A DNA stretch of 17,833 bases from AC-37 sp036382905 (GCA_036382905.1 DASVPL010000198.1:1-17833); one strand, 5' to 3'. Positions 6,024 to 13,702 are shown, counted from the first letter of the stretch. The notes: a model not told the origin generated them from the letters alone. Numbers and translations: made by a program.

Positions 6024-7739
6024 ATGCGCAAGCAGTGGCTGATGGCAGCCATCGTCGGGGTCCTGGCACTGGTCGCCGCGGGCTGCGGTGGCGGCGACGA
6101 CGAGGCGAAGCAGGGCGGGACGATCACGGTGCTGGCCGTGAACGACATCATCAGCCTCGATCCGGGCGCCCAGTACTACCAGTACGACTACATGGTGGTC
6201 TCGCAGCCCGGGCAGCGCTCGCTCTACGGCTGGAAGGCCGAGGAGACCAAGCCGACGCCTGACCTCGCCGCGAGCATGCCGCAGGTCTCAGACGGCGGTC
6301 GCACCGTCACCATCAAGCTCCGGAAGGGCGTGAAGTTCAGTCCGCCCGTGAACCGCGAGGCCACGTCCGCCGACGTGAAGTACGCGATGGAGCGCCTGTT
6401 CCTCCCGTCGGTCGGCAACGGGTACGCGTCGGTCTACTTCAACGGGATCGTCGGCGCCGAGGAGTTCACCGAGGGCAAGGCCAAGGAGATCGAGGGCATC
6501 CAGGCTCCCGACCCGCAGACCCTCGTCCTGAAGCTCGAGAACCCGGTCGGCGTGATCGCCAACGCGAACGCCCTGACGCTGCCGGGCACCGCGCCCGTGC
6601 CGAAGGACTACGCCTCCAAGTACGACAAGGGCGAGACCTCGACGTACGGCGAGCACCTGGTGTTCACGGGCCCGTACATGGTCAAGAACGACGGCAAGGG
6701 CAACATCACCGGGTTCACGCCGAACAAGCGGCTCGAGCTCGTCCGCAACCCGAACTGGGACAAGACGACCGACTACCGCGCGGCCTACGTGGACCGCATC
6801 GTCTCGCTCGCCGGCACCGACGCGACGGTGGCCAGCCGCCGCATCCTGTCCGGCAAGGGCCTGGTGAGCGGCGACTTTGCCGCACCGCCGACGCCTGTGC
6901 TCAAGCAGGCGCTGTCGAGCCGCAAGGACCAGCTCGACATCGTGGACAGCCACGGCAACCGCTTCATCGCGCTGAACACGAAGGTCAAGCCGCTCGACAA
7001 CGTGAACGTGCGCAAGGCGATCGCCGCGGTGGTCGACAAGGAGGAGCTGCGGCTCACCCGAGGCGGCCCGACGCTCGGCACGGTCGCTTCGCACTTCATC
7101 CCACCGGGGATCCCCGGACACGACGAGGCCGGCGGCGAGGCCGGCACCGGCGCGGACTTCCTGAGCAAGCCTCAGGGCGACGTCGCGCTGGCCCAGGAGT
7201 ACCTGCGCAAGGCGGGGTTCGCGAGCGGCCGCTACGAGGGGCCCGAGCTGCTGATGGTCGGCGACGACGACTCGCCGCCGAAGGAGACCGGCGAGGCGCT
7301 CCAGGCGCAGCTCCAGAAGATCGGCATCAAGCTCAACTACCGCCAGGTGCCGCACAACACGATGATCTCGAAGTTCTGCGGCACGCCGAAGGCGGCGGTT
7401 GCGATCTGCCCGAACCTCGGGTGGGGGCCGGACTTCTTCGACGCCCAGAGCATGGTCGACCCGATCTTCAACGGCGAGAACATCGCGCCGACCAACAACT
7501 CGAACTACGCGCAGCTCGACGACCCGAAGCTGAACGACGCGATGGCCAAGGCGACGATGCTGACCGACCCGGCGGCCCGGGCCAAGGCGTACGGGGAGCT
7601 CGACCGGCAGATCAGCGAGCTCGCGCCGGTGATCCCGTGGCTGTGGGACAAGCAGGTCAACATCCGGTCGAAGGACGTGAACGGCGTGATCAACGCCTTC
7701 AACGCGGCCTACGACCTGAACTTCACGTCAGTCGAGTAG
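6024..7739 (+). CDS. ABC importer solute-binding lipoprotein, family 5
   Basis: A 571-residue extracytoplasmic binding protein of the DppA/OppA/NikA type (SBP family 5). The N-terminus is a lipoprotein signal: basic MRKQ, a hydrophobic core, and lipobox LVAAGC with Cys21 as the lipidated residue, followed by the flexible GGGDDEAKQGG. The mature protein shows family features such as ISLDPGAQ near the start, GRTVTIKLRKGVKFSPP, and FTGPYMVKN, and its length is normal. It lies between the two permease genes of the same operon, so it presumably feeds them. GNPNWD-like substrate-class motifs are not decisive: RNPNWDKTTDY is common to many members, so the substrate stays open. An alternative start nine bases upstream (ATG 6015) would add MKR. 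Confidence 0.95.
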   Translation: MRKQWLMAAIVGVLALVAAGCGGGDDEAKQGGTITVLAVNDIISLDPGAQYYQYDYMVVSQPGQRSLYGWKAEETKPTPDLAASMPQVSDGGRTVTIKLRKGVKFSPPVNREATSADVKYAMERLFLPSVGNGYASVYFNGIVGAEEFTEGKAKEIEGIQAPDPQTLVLKLENPVGVIANANALTLPGTAPVPKDYASKYDKGETSTYGEHLVFTGPYMVKNDGKGNITGFTPNKRLELVRNPNWDKTTDYRAAYVDRIVSLAGTDATVASRRILSGKGLVSGDFAAPPTPVLKQALSSRKDQLDIVDSHGNRFIALNTKVKPLDNVNVRKAIAAVVDKEELRLTRGGPTLGTVASHFIPPGIPGHDEAGGEAGTGADFLSKPQGDVALAQEYLRKAGFASGRYEGPELLMVGDDDSPPKETGEALQAQLQKIGIKLNYRQVPHNTMISKFCGTPKAAVAICPNLGWGPDFFDAQSMVDPIFNGENIAPTNNSNYAQLDDPKLNDAMAKATMLTDPAARAKAYGELDRQISELAPVIPWLWDKQVNIRSKDVNGVINAFNAAYDLNFTSVE

Positions 7740-7761
7740 GGCCACGGACGGGCAGGGACCC

Positions 7762-8724
7762 GTGATCGCCTACCTGCTCAAGCGACTCGCCTGGGTGGTC
7801 GCGCTGCTGTTCCTGGTCAGCGCGATCACGTTCGTGATCTTTTACCTGATGCCGTCGGCGGACCCCGCGCAGCTCCGCGCCGGCCGCCAGCCGACGCCCG
7901 AGCTGGTCGAGCGGATCCGCCACCAGCTCGGGCTCGACCAGCCGTGGTACGAGCAGTTCTGGCGCTACATGAAGGATCTGGTCCTGCACTTCGACCTGGG
8001 TCGCAGCTACCAGAGCAACGTGCCGGTGCGCGAGCAGCTCTTCGACCGGCTCCCCGCCACCCTGTCGCTCGCGCTCGGCGCGGCGGTGATCTGGATCGTG
8101 GCCGGCGTCGCGGTCGGCACGGTGTCGGCGATCCGGCGCCACACGCTGCTCGACCGGGCGGCGATGACGGCCGCGCTCGTCGCGATCTCCGCGCCGCCGT
8201 ACTGGCTCGGCCTCGTCGCGCTCTACCTGTTCGCGAACGACATCGGCAGGTTCCACGTGTTCGAGGGAGCCGCCAGCTACGCGCCGCTCACCGAGGACCC
8301 GCTCCAGTGGGCGTCGTCGCTCGTTCTGCCGTGGCTCGTGCTCGCGGCCTCGTTCGCGGCGATCTACGCGCGGCTCGTGCGCGCGACGCTCGGCGAGGCG
8401 ATGTCGGAGGACTACATCCGCACCGCGCGCGCGAAGGGCCTGCGCGAGCGGCGCGTGGTGGTCCGCCACGGCCTGCGCTCGGCCATCACGCCGGTCGTCA
8501 CCGCGGCGGGGCTCGACATCGGCGTGCTGCTCGGCGGCGCGATCCTCGTCGAGACCGTCTTCAACATCCCTGGCATCGGCCTGCTCGCCTACGAGTCGAT
8601 CCTCGACGCCGACCTCCCGATGATCCAAGGCACGGTCCTGCTCGGCGCGTTCTTCATCGTCCTGGCGAACCTCGTCGTGGACGTCGCGTACCGCTTCATC
8701 GACCCGCGCGTCGGCTTCGCGTGA
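7762..8724 (+). CDS. ABC importer permease, DppB/OppB family
   Basis: A 320-residue inner-membrane permease, partner of the DppC-type subunit upstream. The N-terminus MIAYLLKRLAWVVALLFLVS with the following TFVIFYLMP is the classic DppB start. The long first periplasmic segment contains LGLDQPWYEQFWRYMKDL and DLGRSY, and hydrophobic helices follow. The EAA-like coupling loop starts at about T221 (TARAKGLRERRVVVRHGLRS), and the C-terminus has NIPGIGLLAYESIL and ends FIDPRVGFA. Start GTG 7762 has a GGCAGGGA-type weak ribosome site. The stop overlaps the next gene's GTG by four bases (GTGA), so permease and ATPase translation are probably coupled. Confidence 0.95.
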   Translation: MIAYLLKRLAWVVALLFLVSAITFVIFYLMPSADPAQLRAGRQPTPELVERIRHQLGLDQPWYEQFWRYMKDLVLHFDLGRSYQSNVPVREQLFDRLPATLSLALGAAVIWIVAGVAVGTVSAIRRHTLLDRAAMTAALVAISAPPYWLGLVALYLFANDIGRFHVFEGAASYAPLTEDPLQWASSLVLPWLVLAASFAAIYARLVRATLGEAMSEDYIRTARAKGLRERRVVVRHGLRSAITPVVTAAGLDIGVLLGGAILVETVFNIPGIGLLAYESILDADLPMIQGTVLLGAFFIVLANLVVDVAYRFIDPRVGFA

Positions 8725-9725
8725 GCGCGCTGCTCGAGGTGCACGACCTGCGCGTGGGCTTCGCCACCGAGGCGGGGACGCTCACGGCGGTCGACGGGGT
8801 CTCGTTCTCGGTGGAGGCCGGCGGCGTGCTCGGCGTGGTGGGCGAATCCGGCTCGGGCAAGAGCGTGTCGAGCCTCGCGGTGATGGGCCTGCTGCGCGGG
8901 CGCAACGTCACCGTGACGGGCAGGGCGACGTTCGACGGCCGCGACCTGCTCGCGCTCGGCGAGTCCGAGATGCGGCGCGTGCGCGGCAACGAGGTCGCGA
9001 TGGTCTTCCAGGACCCGCTCTCGTCGCTGCACCCGCTCAAGCGCGTGGGCGCGCAGCTGGTGGAGGCGGTGCGCGCGCACCGGCCGCTCGGACGGGCGGC
9101 GGCGCGGGCGCGGGCGGTCGAGCTCTTGCGCATGGTCGAGCTGCCGGAGCCGGAGCGCCGCGTGGACGCTCACCCGCACGAGCTCTCCGGCGGGATGCGC
9201 CAGCGGGTGATGATCGCGATGGCGCTCGCCAACGAGCCGCGCCTGCTGATAGCCGACGAGCCGACCACCGCGCTCGACGTGACCGTCCAGGCGCAGATCC
9301 TCGACCTGCTCGACCGGCTCCGTGCCGAGCTGGGCATGGCGCTCGTGATCGTGACCCACGACCTCGGCGTGATCGCACGCAGCGCCGCCGAGGTGGCGGT
9401 GATGTACGCCGGCCGGATCGTCGAGCGTGCGCCCACGCGCAGGCTGTTCGAGGAGCCCCAGCACCCCTACACCTGGGGCCTCCTGCGCTCGATCCCGCGC
9501 CTCGACAGCCCGCCCGGGACGCGGCTCGTACCGATCGAGGGCCGCCCGCCGAGCCTGCTGGCCCGCCCGACCGGATGCAGCTTCCACCCGCGCTGCCCGC
9601 ACGTGCGCGAGTCGCACACCCGGATCGACCCGCCGCTCGAGCCGGTCGACGGCGACCCGGCGCACGAGGTGGCGTGCCTGCTGCCGGCGCGCGAGCGGCG
9701 CGAGCTGTGGAGGAGCGCACGGTGA
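8721..9725 (+). CDS. ABC importer ATPase, DppD/OppD family
   Basis: A 334-residue cytoplasmic ATPase powering the importer. It has Walker A GESGSGKS at 41-48, signature LSGGMRQR from 155, Walker B LLIADEP from 175 (Asp179, Glu180), and the switch His213 in VTHD. The oligopeptide-transporter C-terminal extension is present. Start GTG 8721 overlaps the DppB-type stop; the open frame extends upstream, but only as a shadow of the permease gene. In the C-terminal extension, many family members have four cysteines that bind a 4Fe-4S cluster. Here Cys286, Cys292 and Cys319 are present, but the third position is His299. The stop overlaps the next ATPase start (GTGA). Confidence 0.95.
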   Translation: MSALLEVHDLRVGFATEAGTLTAVDGVSFSVEAGGVLGVVGESGSGKSVSSLAVMGLLRGRNVTVTGRATFDGRDLLALGESEMRRVRGNEVAMVFQDPLSSLHPLKRVGAQLVEAVRAHRPLGRAAARARAVELLRMVELPEPERRVDAHPHELSGGMRQRVMIAMALANEPRLLIADEPTTALDVTVQAQILDLLDRLRAELGMALVIVTHDLGVIARSAAEVAVMYAGRIVERAPTRRLFEEPQHPYTWGLLRSIPRLDSPPGTRLVPIEGRPPSLLARPTGCSFHPRCPHVRESHTRIDPPLEPVDGDPAHEVACLLPARERRELWRSAR

Positions 9726-10507
9726 GCCTGCTCGAGGTGCGCGACCTCGTGAAGGAGTTCCCCTCCGCCCGCCGCGCCGGCGGCCGGCGCGGGGAGGCGG
9801 TGCGCGCGGTGGACGGCGTCTCGTTCGACGTCAGGCCGGGGGAGACGTTCGGCATCGTGGGAGAGACCGGATCGGGGAAGAGCACGATCGCGCGCCTCGT
9901 GGCGCGGCTGATCGAGCCGACCGCGGGGTCGATCCGCTTCGACGGCCGCGAGGTCACGACGCTTCGCCGCGGCGAGCTGAAGGCGCTCCGCCGCGACGTG
10001 CAGATGGTCTTCCAGGACCCGTACTCGTCGCTCAACCCGCGCAAGACGGTCGGCAGCATCGTGGCCGAGCCGCTTGCTGTGCACGGGCTCCACGAGGGCC
10101 GCGGCGAGCGGCGCCGCGCGGTGCAGGAGCTGCTCGAGCGAGTGGGACTGAACCCCGAGCACTTCAACCGCTACCCCCACGAGTTCTCGGGCGGGCAGCG
10201 CCAGCGCGTCGGCGTGGCGCGGGCGCTGGCCCTGCGGCCGCGGCTGATCCTCGCCGACGAGCCGGTGTCGGCGCTCGACGTGTCGATCCAGGCGCAGATC
10301 CTCAACCTGCTGCGCGACCTGAGCGAGGAGCTGGGGCTGACGCTCGTGCTGATCTCGCACGACCTCTCGGTCATCCGCTACATGTGCCGGCGCGTGGCGG
10401 TGATGCGCGCGGGGAAGGTAGTCGAGCTGGCCGACGCGGAGACGCTGTTCGCGCGGCCGTCGCATCCGTATACGGCTGCGCTGCTCGAGGCCGTTCCGAG
10501 GATCTAG
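9722..10507 (+). CDS. ABC importer ATPase, DppF/OppF family, short C-terminus
   Basis: A 261-residue ATPase, the second nucleotide-binding subunit of the importer. It has Walker A GETGSGKST from 47, signature FSGGQRQR from 155, Walker B LILADEP from 175 and ISHD as switch region. GTG 9722 is preceded by GGAGGAG (9709-9715) at six-base spacing and overlaps the preceding stop. It ends at HPYTAALLEAVPRI, about where the catalytic domain ends, and lacks the roughly 50-60-residue extension most DppF/OppF proteins have. The last bases and the TAG stop lie within the 35-bp direct repeat that recurs at 16634, so the short end may reflect integration into the 3' end of the gene. The catalytic motifs are intact and the protein should be functional. 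Confidence 0.94.
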   Translation: MSLLEVRDLVKEFPSARRAGGRRGEAVRAVDGVSFDVRPGETFGIVGETGSGKSTIARLVARLIEPTAGSIRFDGREVTTLRRGELKALRRDVQMVFQDPYSSLNPRKTVGSIVAEPLAVHGLHEGRGERRRAVQELLERVGLNPEHFNRYPHEFSGGQRQRVGVARALALRPRLILADEPVSALDVSIQAQILNLLRDLSEELGLTLVLISHDLSVIRYMCRRVAVMRAGKVVELADAETLFARPSHPYTAALLEAVPRI

Positions 10508-10517
10508 CGGCGCGCTA
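10483..10517. repeat. Left copy of 35-bp direct repeat, candidate att site
   Basis: The sequence beginning GCTCGAGGCCGTTCC and ending GGCGCGCTA recurs at 16634-16668 with one mismatch (G10509 versus C16660): 26 exact bases, the mismatch, then 8 exact bases. Similarity stops abruptly on both sides. The repeat covers the last codons and TAG stop of the DppF-type gene. It contains CTCG-n9-CGAG and, across the stop codon, the perfect dyad TAGCG-GCG-CGCTA (10505-10517). Placement at a gene's 3' end and the dyads fit a recombinase core site; no recombination has been shown. Confidence 0.6.
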
Positions 10518-10543
10518 CGAAGCCGAGCATCGCCGGAATGCGG

Positions 10544-10858
10544 TCAGTCGAGGCTGCCCAGCCGTTCGATGGACTCGGCGACGACCGCGTACTGGATGTG
10601 TGGGCGGCCGGCGGAGTAGTCGATGTCGACGCTGAGCATCCCCACCACCGCGACGATGCCGTGTTCGGCAGCCCCGCGTGTCGCCTTTGATGCAAGTTCA
10701 GGCGGAAGCACGATGTTGACGTCAAAGGCCCCGGGTTCTTCTCCTCCCCATAGACCCCGGCGCGGCACCTTCAGCAGCCGGTTGCTCCAGCCCTGGCTCA
10801 GCGGAATACGGGCGTCGGGTACGTCGACCAGCCTTCCCGTCAGGCAGACGACGTTCAA
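10544..10858 (-). CDS. SSB-like OB-fold protein
   Basis: A 104-residue product from TTG 10858. Its start, MNVVCLTGRLVDVPDARI, and its end, GIVAVVGMLSVDIDY followed by YAVVAESIERL, match the first strand and last strands of single-stranded-DNA-binding OB folds. The acidic C-terminal tail of housekeeping SSB is missing (it ends GSLD), suggesting an accessory version that may not recruit partners in the usual way. GGGAG lies 8 bases before this TTG. The same frame stays open upstream to TTG 11119, with an ATG at 10972, so a longer N-terminus cannot be excluded. The TTG overlaps the TGA of a 68-codon upstream ORF (TTGA), which could couple translation. A promoter with an internal operator lies at 11126-11154. 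Confidence 0.5.
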   Translation of the reverse strand: MNVVCLTGRLVDVPDARIPLSQGWSNRLLKVPRRGLWGGEEPGAFDVNIVLPPELASKATRGAAEHGIVAVVGMLSVDIDYSAGRPHIQYAVVAESIERLGSLD

Positions 10859-11061
10859 CGGCGGCGCTCCCGCAAAACGGCCCCGTGCCAGCAACAAATC
10901 GCGCACACGTGAGCAAGTGTCGCCGATTTGGAAACCGCACTTATCAGGATTCCTTGTTCGCTCGCGGCGCATAGCCGTGGGCCCGCCTTTCGACGAAGCG
11001 CGCGTGCGGACGCGGACGAGAGAGCCGCGCGACCGAAGCACGCGCCTCTCCTCCTCCGCAT
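10855..11061 (-). CDS. Possible small ORF coupled to the SSB-like gene
   Basis: A 68-codon ORF from ATG 11061 whose TGA overlaps the TTG of the SSB-like gene by four bases. The product is Arg- and Cys-rich and resembles nothing I recognise. Third-position GC is low for this genome by eye, and the competing frame (the SSB frame extended upstream) also looks codable, so only one of the two can be real. The stop-start overlap is the only positive evidence. Confidence 0.18.
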   Translation of the reverse strand: MRRRRGACFGRAALSSASARALRRKAGPRLCAASEQGILISAVSKSATLAHVCAICCWHGAVLRERRR

Positions 11062-11064
11062 CGA

Positions 11065-11085
11065 TCACCTGAGCTTGGCGATCAC
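11065..11085 (-). CDS. Six-codon mini-ORF with near-perfect ribosome site
   Basis: AAGGAGGTGA (11098-11089 on the minus strand) is an essentially full-length match to the anti-Shine-Dalgarno sequence. The only start at correct spacing is GTG 11085, six bases after the GGAGG core. That frame gives V-I-A-K-L-R and a TGA. It lies in the transcript expected from the promoter at 11126-11154, upstream of the SSB-like gene. It may be a leader peptide controlling downstream translation, or a chance match within the extended SSB frame (codons for KEV). Confidence 0.3.
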   Translation of the reverse strand: MIAKLR

Positions 11086-11125
11086 GCTTCACCTCCTTGA
11101 GCCGCAGCCAAACGAGCAATTGAGC

Positions 11126-11154
11126 AATATATCCTGATCAATCAGGTCAGTCAA
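11126..11154 (-). promoter_or_regulatory. Sigma-70 promoter of the SSB-like gene
   Basis: Read on the minus strand, the -35 is TTGACT (11154-11149), the spacer is exactly 17 bases, and the -10 is TATATT (11131-11126). Each hexamer matches consensus at five of six positions. The expected start site is near 11120, close to the upstream limit of the SSB frame. This is one of the few A/T-rich stretches in the window and sits between two divergent genes. Confidence 0.65.
11133..11146. promoter_or_regulatory. Operator-like dyad inside the promoter spacer
   Basis: CCTGAT-CA-ATCAGG is a perfect 6+6 inverted repeat with a 2-base centre, lying entirely between the -35 and -10 elements of the minus-strand promoter. 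A protein bound there would block or reshape the promoter. The divergent winged-helix regulator gene at 11224 is the obvious candidate binder; this link is an inference. Confidence 0.5.
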
Positions 11155-11223
11155 TCGCTCCCCAAAAGCCGATTAATTTGCAGCCGAAAAGGGCTTCTGC
11201 AAGCTCGTCTCAGGCGCCCACCC

Positions 11224-11928
11224 ATGGATCTGGTTGCAGTGATAAAAGTGGGTCCCGGAAAGGAGATCAGCCTGACGAAACCCGTCGACATAACGGATCC
11301 CACGGTCGCGAAGGCGTACTCGCATCCGCTGCGGATCGAGATCCTCGGGCTCCTGGACAACCGGGTCGCGAGTCCCCGGCAACTTGCGACCGAACTCGAC
11401 GCCGGCCTCTCGGTCACGAGCTACCACGTTCGGCAACTCAAGGGCGCCAAGCTCATCCGGCTCGTTAGGCGCAAGCAGGTGCGCGGCGCCATCGAGCACT
11501 ACTACACCGCGAATGTCCGGCCGACCATCACCGACACAGGCTGGGGGCGTCTTCCGCCGATAGTGAAGCGAGCTTGGCTCGGAGGCAAGATCGCCCTGAT
11601 CGGCAAGGAAGTCGCCGCCGCCGCCGGCGCGGGCGGATTCGACCATAAGGACATTCATTTGAGCCGGACGAGCGTCCGCGTAACACCCGCTGCCTGGAAC
11701 GCCGCCGCGAAGATCCTGGCACGTGCCTTGGACGAGATCGAGGCACTCGGCGTGGAGGGCGCCGCGCACCCTGAGGCGGTGGAGGAGGAGGGCGAAGAGC
11801 GCCACGCGATCGCGGTCATGATGCTGTTTGAGGCCGCGTCGCCAGAGTCCTTCGATCCCCACACCGGCGCCCAGTCCCGCACCGAGAACTTCGACGATTT
11901 CGCCTCGACGGATCAGCATCGGAAGTAG
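11224..11928 (+). CDS. Winged-helix (ArsR/HTH_20-like) transcriptional regulator
   Basis: A 234-residue protein. Residues about 27-98 form an ArsR-like winged helix: AYSHPLRIEILGLLDNR, then SPRQLATEL, the recognition region GLSVTSYHVRQLKGAKLI, and a wing RRKQVRGAIEHYYTA. The C-terminal half contains helical segments of unknown function and an acidic tail, with no metal-binding cysteine motif, so a small-ligand or protein partner seems more likely than metal sensing. It is divergent from the SSB-like gene and its operator-bearing promoter. It is followed after 7 bases by the LuxR-type gene, suggesting an operon. The start at ATG 11224 has no obvious ribosome site; GTG 11239 is an alternative. 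Confidence 0.8.
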   Translation: MDLVAVIKVGPGKEISLTKPVDITDPTVAKAYSHPLRIEILGLLDNRVASPRQLATELDAGLSVTSYHVRQLKGAKLIRLVRRKQVRGAIEHYYTANVRPTITDTGWGRLPPIVKRAWLGGKIALIGKEVAAAAGAGGFDHKDIHLSRTSVRVTPAAWNAAAKILARALDEIEALGVEGAAHPEAVEEEGEERHAIAVMMLFEAASPESFDPHTGAQSRTENFDDFASTDQHRK

Positions 11929-11935
11929 CTGGCGC

Positions 11936-12577
11936 ATGGTGGGCGGTGGGAAGGCCCCTGAGACAGGACCCGCGAGTCCGGACGCAACCTCCCAACTGCG
12001 CGTCGTCCTGGTCAATCCCCACGATCTGATCCACTGGGGCTTCCGATCCTTGCTGTGCAGCGAACCGTGGGTCGACCGGCTCATCAGCGCCCACAGCTCG
12101 GCTGAAGCGCTCCAGGTCGCCCGCCGCTACCGGCCCCACGTCGCGGTGATAGATACGCAGCTGGTGTGGGAATCGGGCGACCTGTGTCACGAACTGCGCG
12201 GGCAGTCGCCGTCCACTCGCATCCTCCTCACCTCGGGCGAGCGCGTGTCCGAGGTAAACGCGAAATCGCTTGGGGCGGTCGGCGTTGTGCCCAAGACATG
12301 GCATGGGCGAGCCATCGCCGCCGCCGCCCGATCCGTTGGGTTTGGCAGGACTGTGTTCGCCGCCGGACCCGAACAGCAGACCGACTTGCTCACGCCCCGC
12401 GAGAAGACGATTCTCGAGATGCTTGCCCGGGGCGCGACCAGCCGCGCGATCGCCACGCGGCTGAACCTGTCACCACACACGGTGAAGGATCATGTGCGCT
12501 CTGTGCTCCGGAAGCTGAAGGCGCGCAATCGAGCCGAGGCAGTGCTGCGTGCCAGGCGGTTAGGGGTACTGACCTAG
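11936..12577 (+). CDS. LuxR/NarL-type regulator with pseudo-receiver domain
   Basis: A 213-residue protein with an N-terminal receiver-like domain (about 21-135) and a C-terminal LuxR helix-turn-helix (about 147-210: LTPREKTILEMLARGATSRA, then SPHTVKDHVRSVLRKL). In the receiver, Asp73 (AVID) and Lys120 (VVPK) are at the expected places, but the acidic pair after strand 1 is Asn27-Pro28 (VVLVNPHD) instead of Asp-Asp. Mg2+-dependent phosphorylation is therefore doubtful, making this a probable atypical response regulator with no kinase gene nearby. ATG 11936 with GGAAG upstream fits; the frame is open further upstream to 11828, but only over the preceding gene. Confidence 0.85.
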   Translation: MVGGGKAPETGPASPDATSQLRVVLVNPHDLIHWGFRSLLCSEPWVDRLISAHSSAEALQVARRYRPHVAVIDTQLVWESGDLCHELRGQSPSTRILLTSGERVSEVNAKSLGAVGVVPKTWHGRAIAAAARSVGFGRTVFAAGPEQQTDLLTPREKTILEMLARGATSRAIATRLNLSPHTVKDHVRSVLRKLKARNRAEAVLRARRLGVLT

Positions 12578-12668
12578 CGGTGCGCGCCTCAAGAACGCTC
12601 AGGCTGACGCACGTCGGCTGGGCGCCTCATCCGCACGATGACCGTGAACGTGGTCCGGTCGGCTCGAC

Positions 12669-13439
12669 TCACTTGCGCCTGCGCGCCATGCAGGCAATCT
12701 TGAGGTGCGCATCTTCGTCGGGCTCCGGCACGAGTCCTTCCTCCGGAGACTCCCCCCGCATTTCAATCACCTCGAGGCCGACCTCCGAGCAAGCCAGTTC
12801 GATGGTCTCGATCGAGTGGTGGCGCTGTACGTGTCGACTACGGGTCACGAGCGTTTCGCCTGCAGCGAGGAGCTCGATCGTGGCGGACGCCAGCCCACCC
12901 GGTGGCATGTGCTCGCTGCCTTCGCCGCGCCAGCGAAATCGCCTGTGCCCGGCCTCGAGCGTGAAGTCGCCAGCCCACGTCGTCCTGTAGGCCGAGAGGG
13001 AATTGAAGTCGAACGCCGCGAGCCCCCCTGGCTCGAGTGCGTCGTGGATGGAGCGGAGCGCGGCGACGAGATCCGCCGTCGAGAGCAGGTAGTTCAGCGA
13101 ATCGTCCACGCACGTGACGAGGTCGAACCGCTCACACCAAGGCAACGCGCGGAGGTCCGCCACGACGACCTCCGCTCGTCCGTTCGCCTTGCGTCTCGCC
13201 CGCGAGACCATCGCCGGGGAGAGGTCACACGCAACGACTTCGTAGCCGCGGTCGAGCATCGGAATGAAGCTGTTGCCCGTCCCGCATGCCGCGTCGAGCA
13301 GTCGCCGGCCGGCGAGTCCGCACTCGCGCGCCCAGGCGTCGATGTCGGACATCCAGCTCTCGTACTGGTAGTCGCGGGTGAAGGCGTCGTAGTAGGGCGC
13401 GAACGCTTCGTAGGTGACGAGTGCGTCGCCAGTAGGCAC
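12669..13439 (-). CDS. Class I SAM-dependent methyltransferase
   Basis: A 256-residue Rossmann-fold methyltransferase. Motif I is LLDAACGTGNS (residues 47-57), the acidic residue for the ribose is Asp72 (VVACDLS), and later motifs are VVVADLRALP and FDLVTCVDDSLNYL. A variable beta-rich cap follows (RRFRWRGEGSEHMPP). The YEAFAPYYDAFTRDY start is typical of Methyltransf_25/11-like small-molecule methyltransferases, but the substrate cannot be predicted. GTG 13439 is the preferred start because family similarity begins just after it; the frame stays open to ATG 13529. A 9-bp perfect dyad lies 13 bases upstream of this start. The gene converges on the LuxR-type gene. Confidence 0.88.
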   Translation of the reverse strand: MPTGDALVTYEAFAPYYDAFTRDYQYESWMSDIDAWARECGLAGRRLLDAACGTGNSFIPMLDRGYEVVACDLSPAMVSRARRKANGRAEVVVADLRALPWCERFDLVTCVDDSLNYLLSTADLVAALRSIHDALEPGGLAAFDFNSLSAYRTTWAGDFTLEAGHRRFRWRGEGSEHMPPGGLASATIELLAAGETLVTRSRHVQRHHSIETIELACSEVGLEVIEMRGESPEEGLVPEPDEDAHLKIACMARRRK

Positions 13440-13451
13440 CGTTTCGCCCCG

Positions 13452-13480
13452 CTGAACAATACGGAAGCCAAATTGTTCAG
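13452..13480. promoter_or_regulatory. 9-bp perfect inverted repeat upstream of methyltransferase
   Basis: CTGAACAAT (13452-13460) and ATTGTTCAG (13472-13480) are exact reverse complements separated by 11 bases. Minus-strand transcription of the methyltransferase gene would pass through it just before the GTG at 13439, so it could be an operator. On the plus strand it is followed by TTCTTTTTG, which also resembles an intrinsic terminator for transcripts reading rightward. The A/T-rich stem is unusual for this genome. Confidence 0.5.
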
Positions 13481-13702
13481 TTCTTTTTGAGCAACCCGAC
13501 GCGCTGCTACGGCGCGACGTAACGGCCACCTCGCCAAACGTCCGGTGGCCTGCGGAGCCGCGACCGTCGTGCGTTCGCCTAGCCCGCCCCTCGACGTCGC
13601 TCGCGTCACTGCGGCGGAGGGATTTCCTCTAGGCGCAACCTGGGTACGCAGACGTGGACGAACCCCCGGCCGTTCTACGTTGCGCGTTGCGAGCGGGTCC
13701 CA

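Noticed and set aside
9037..10167. Minus-strand frame opposite the two ATPase genes
   Set aside because: Pro/Arg/Ser-rich shadow of two genes with intact Walker motifs.
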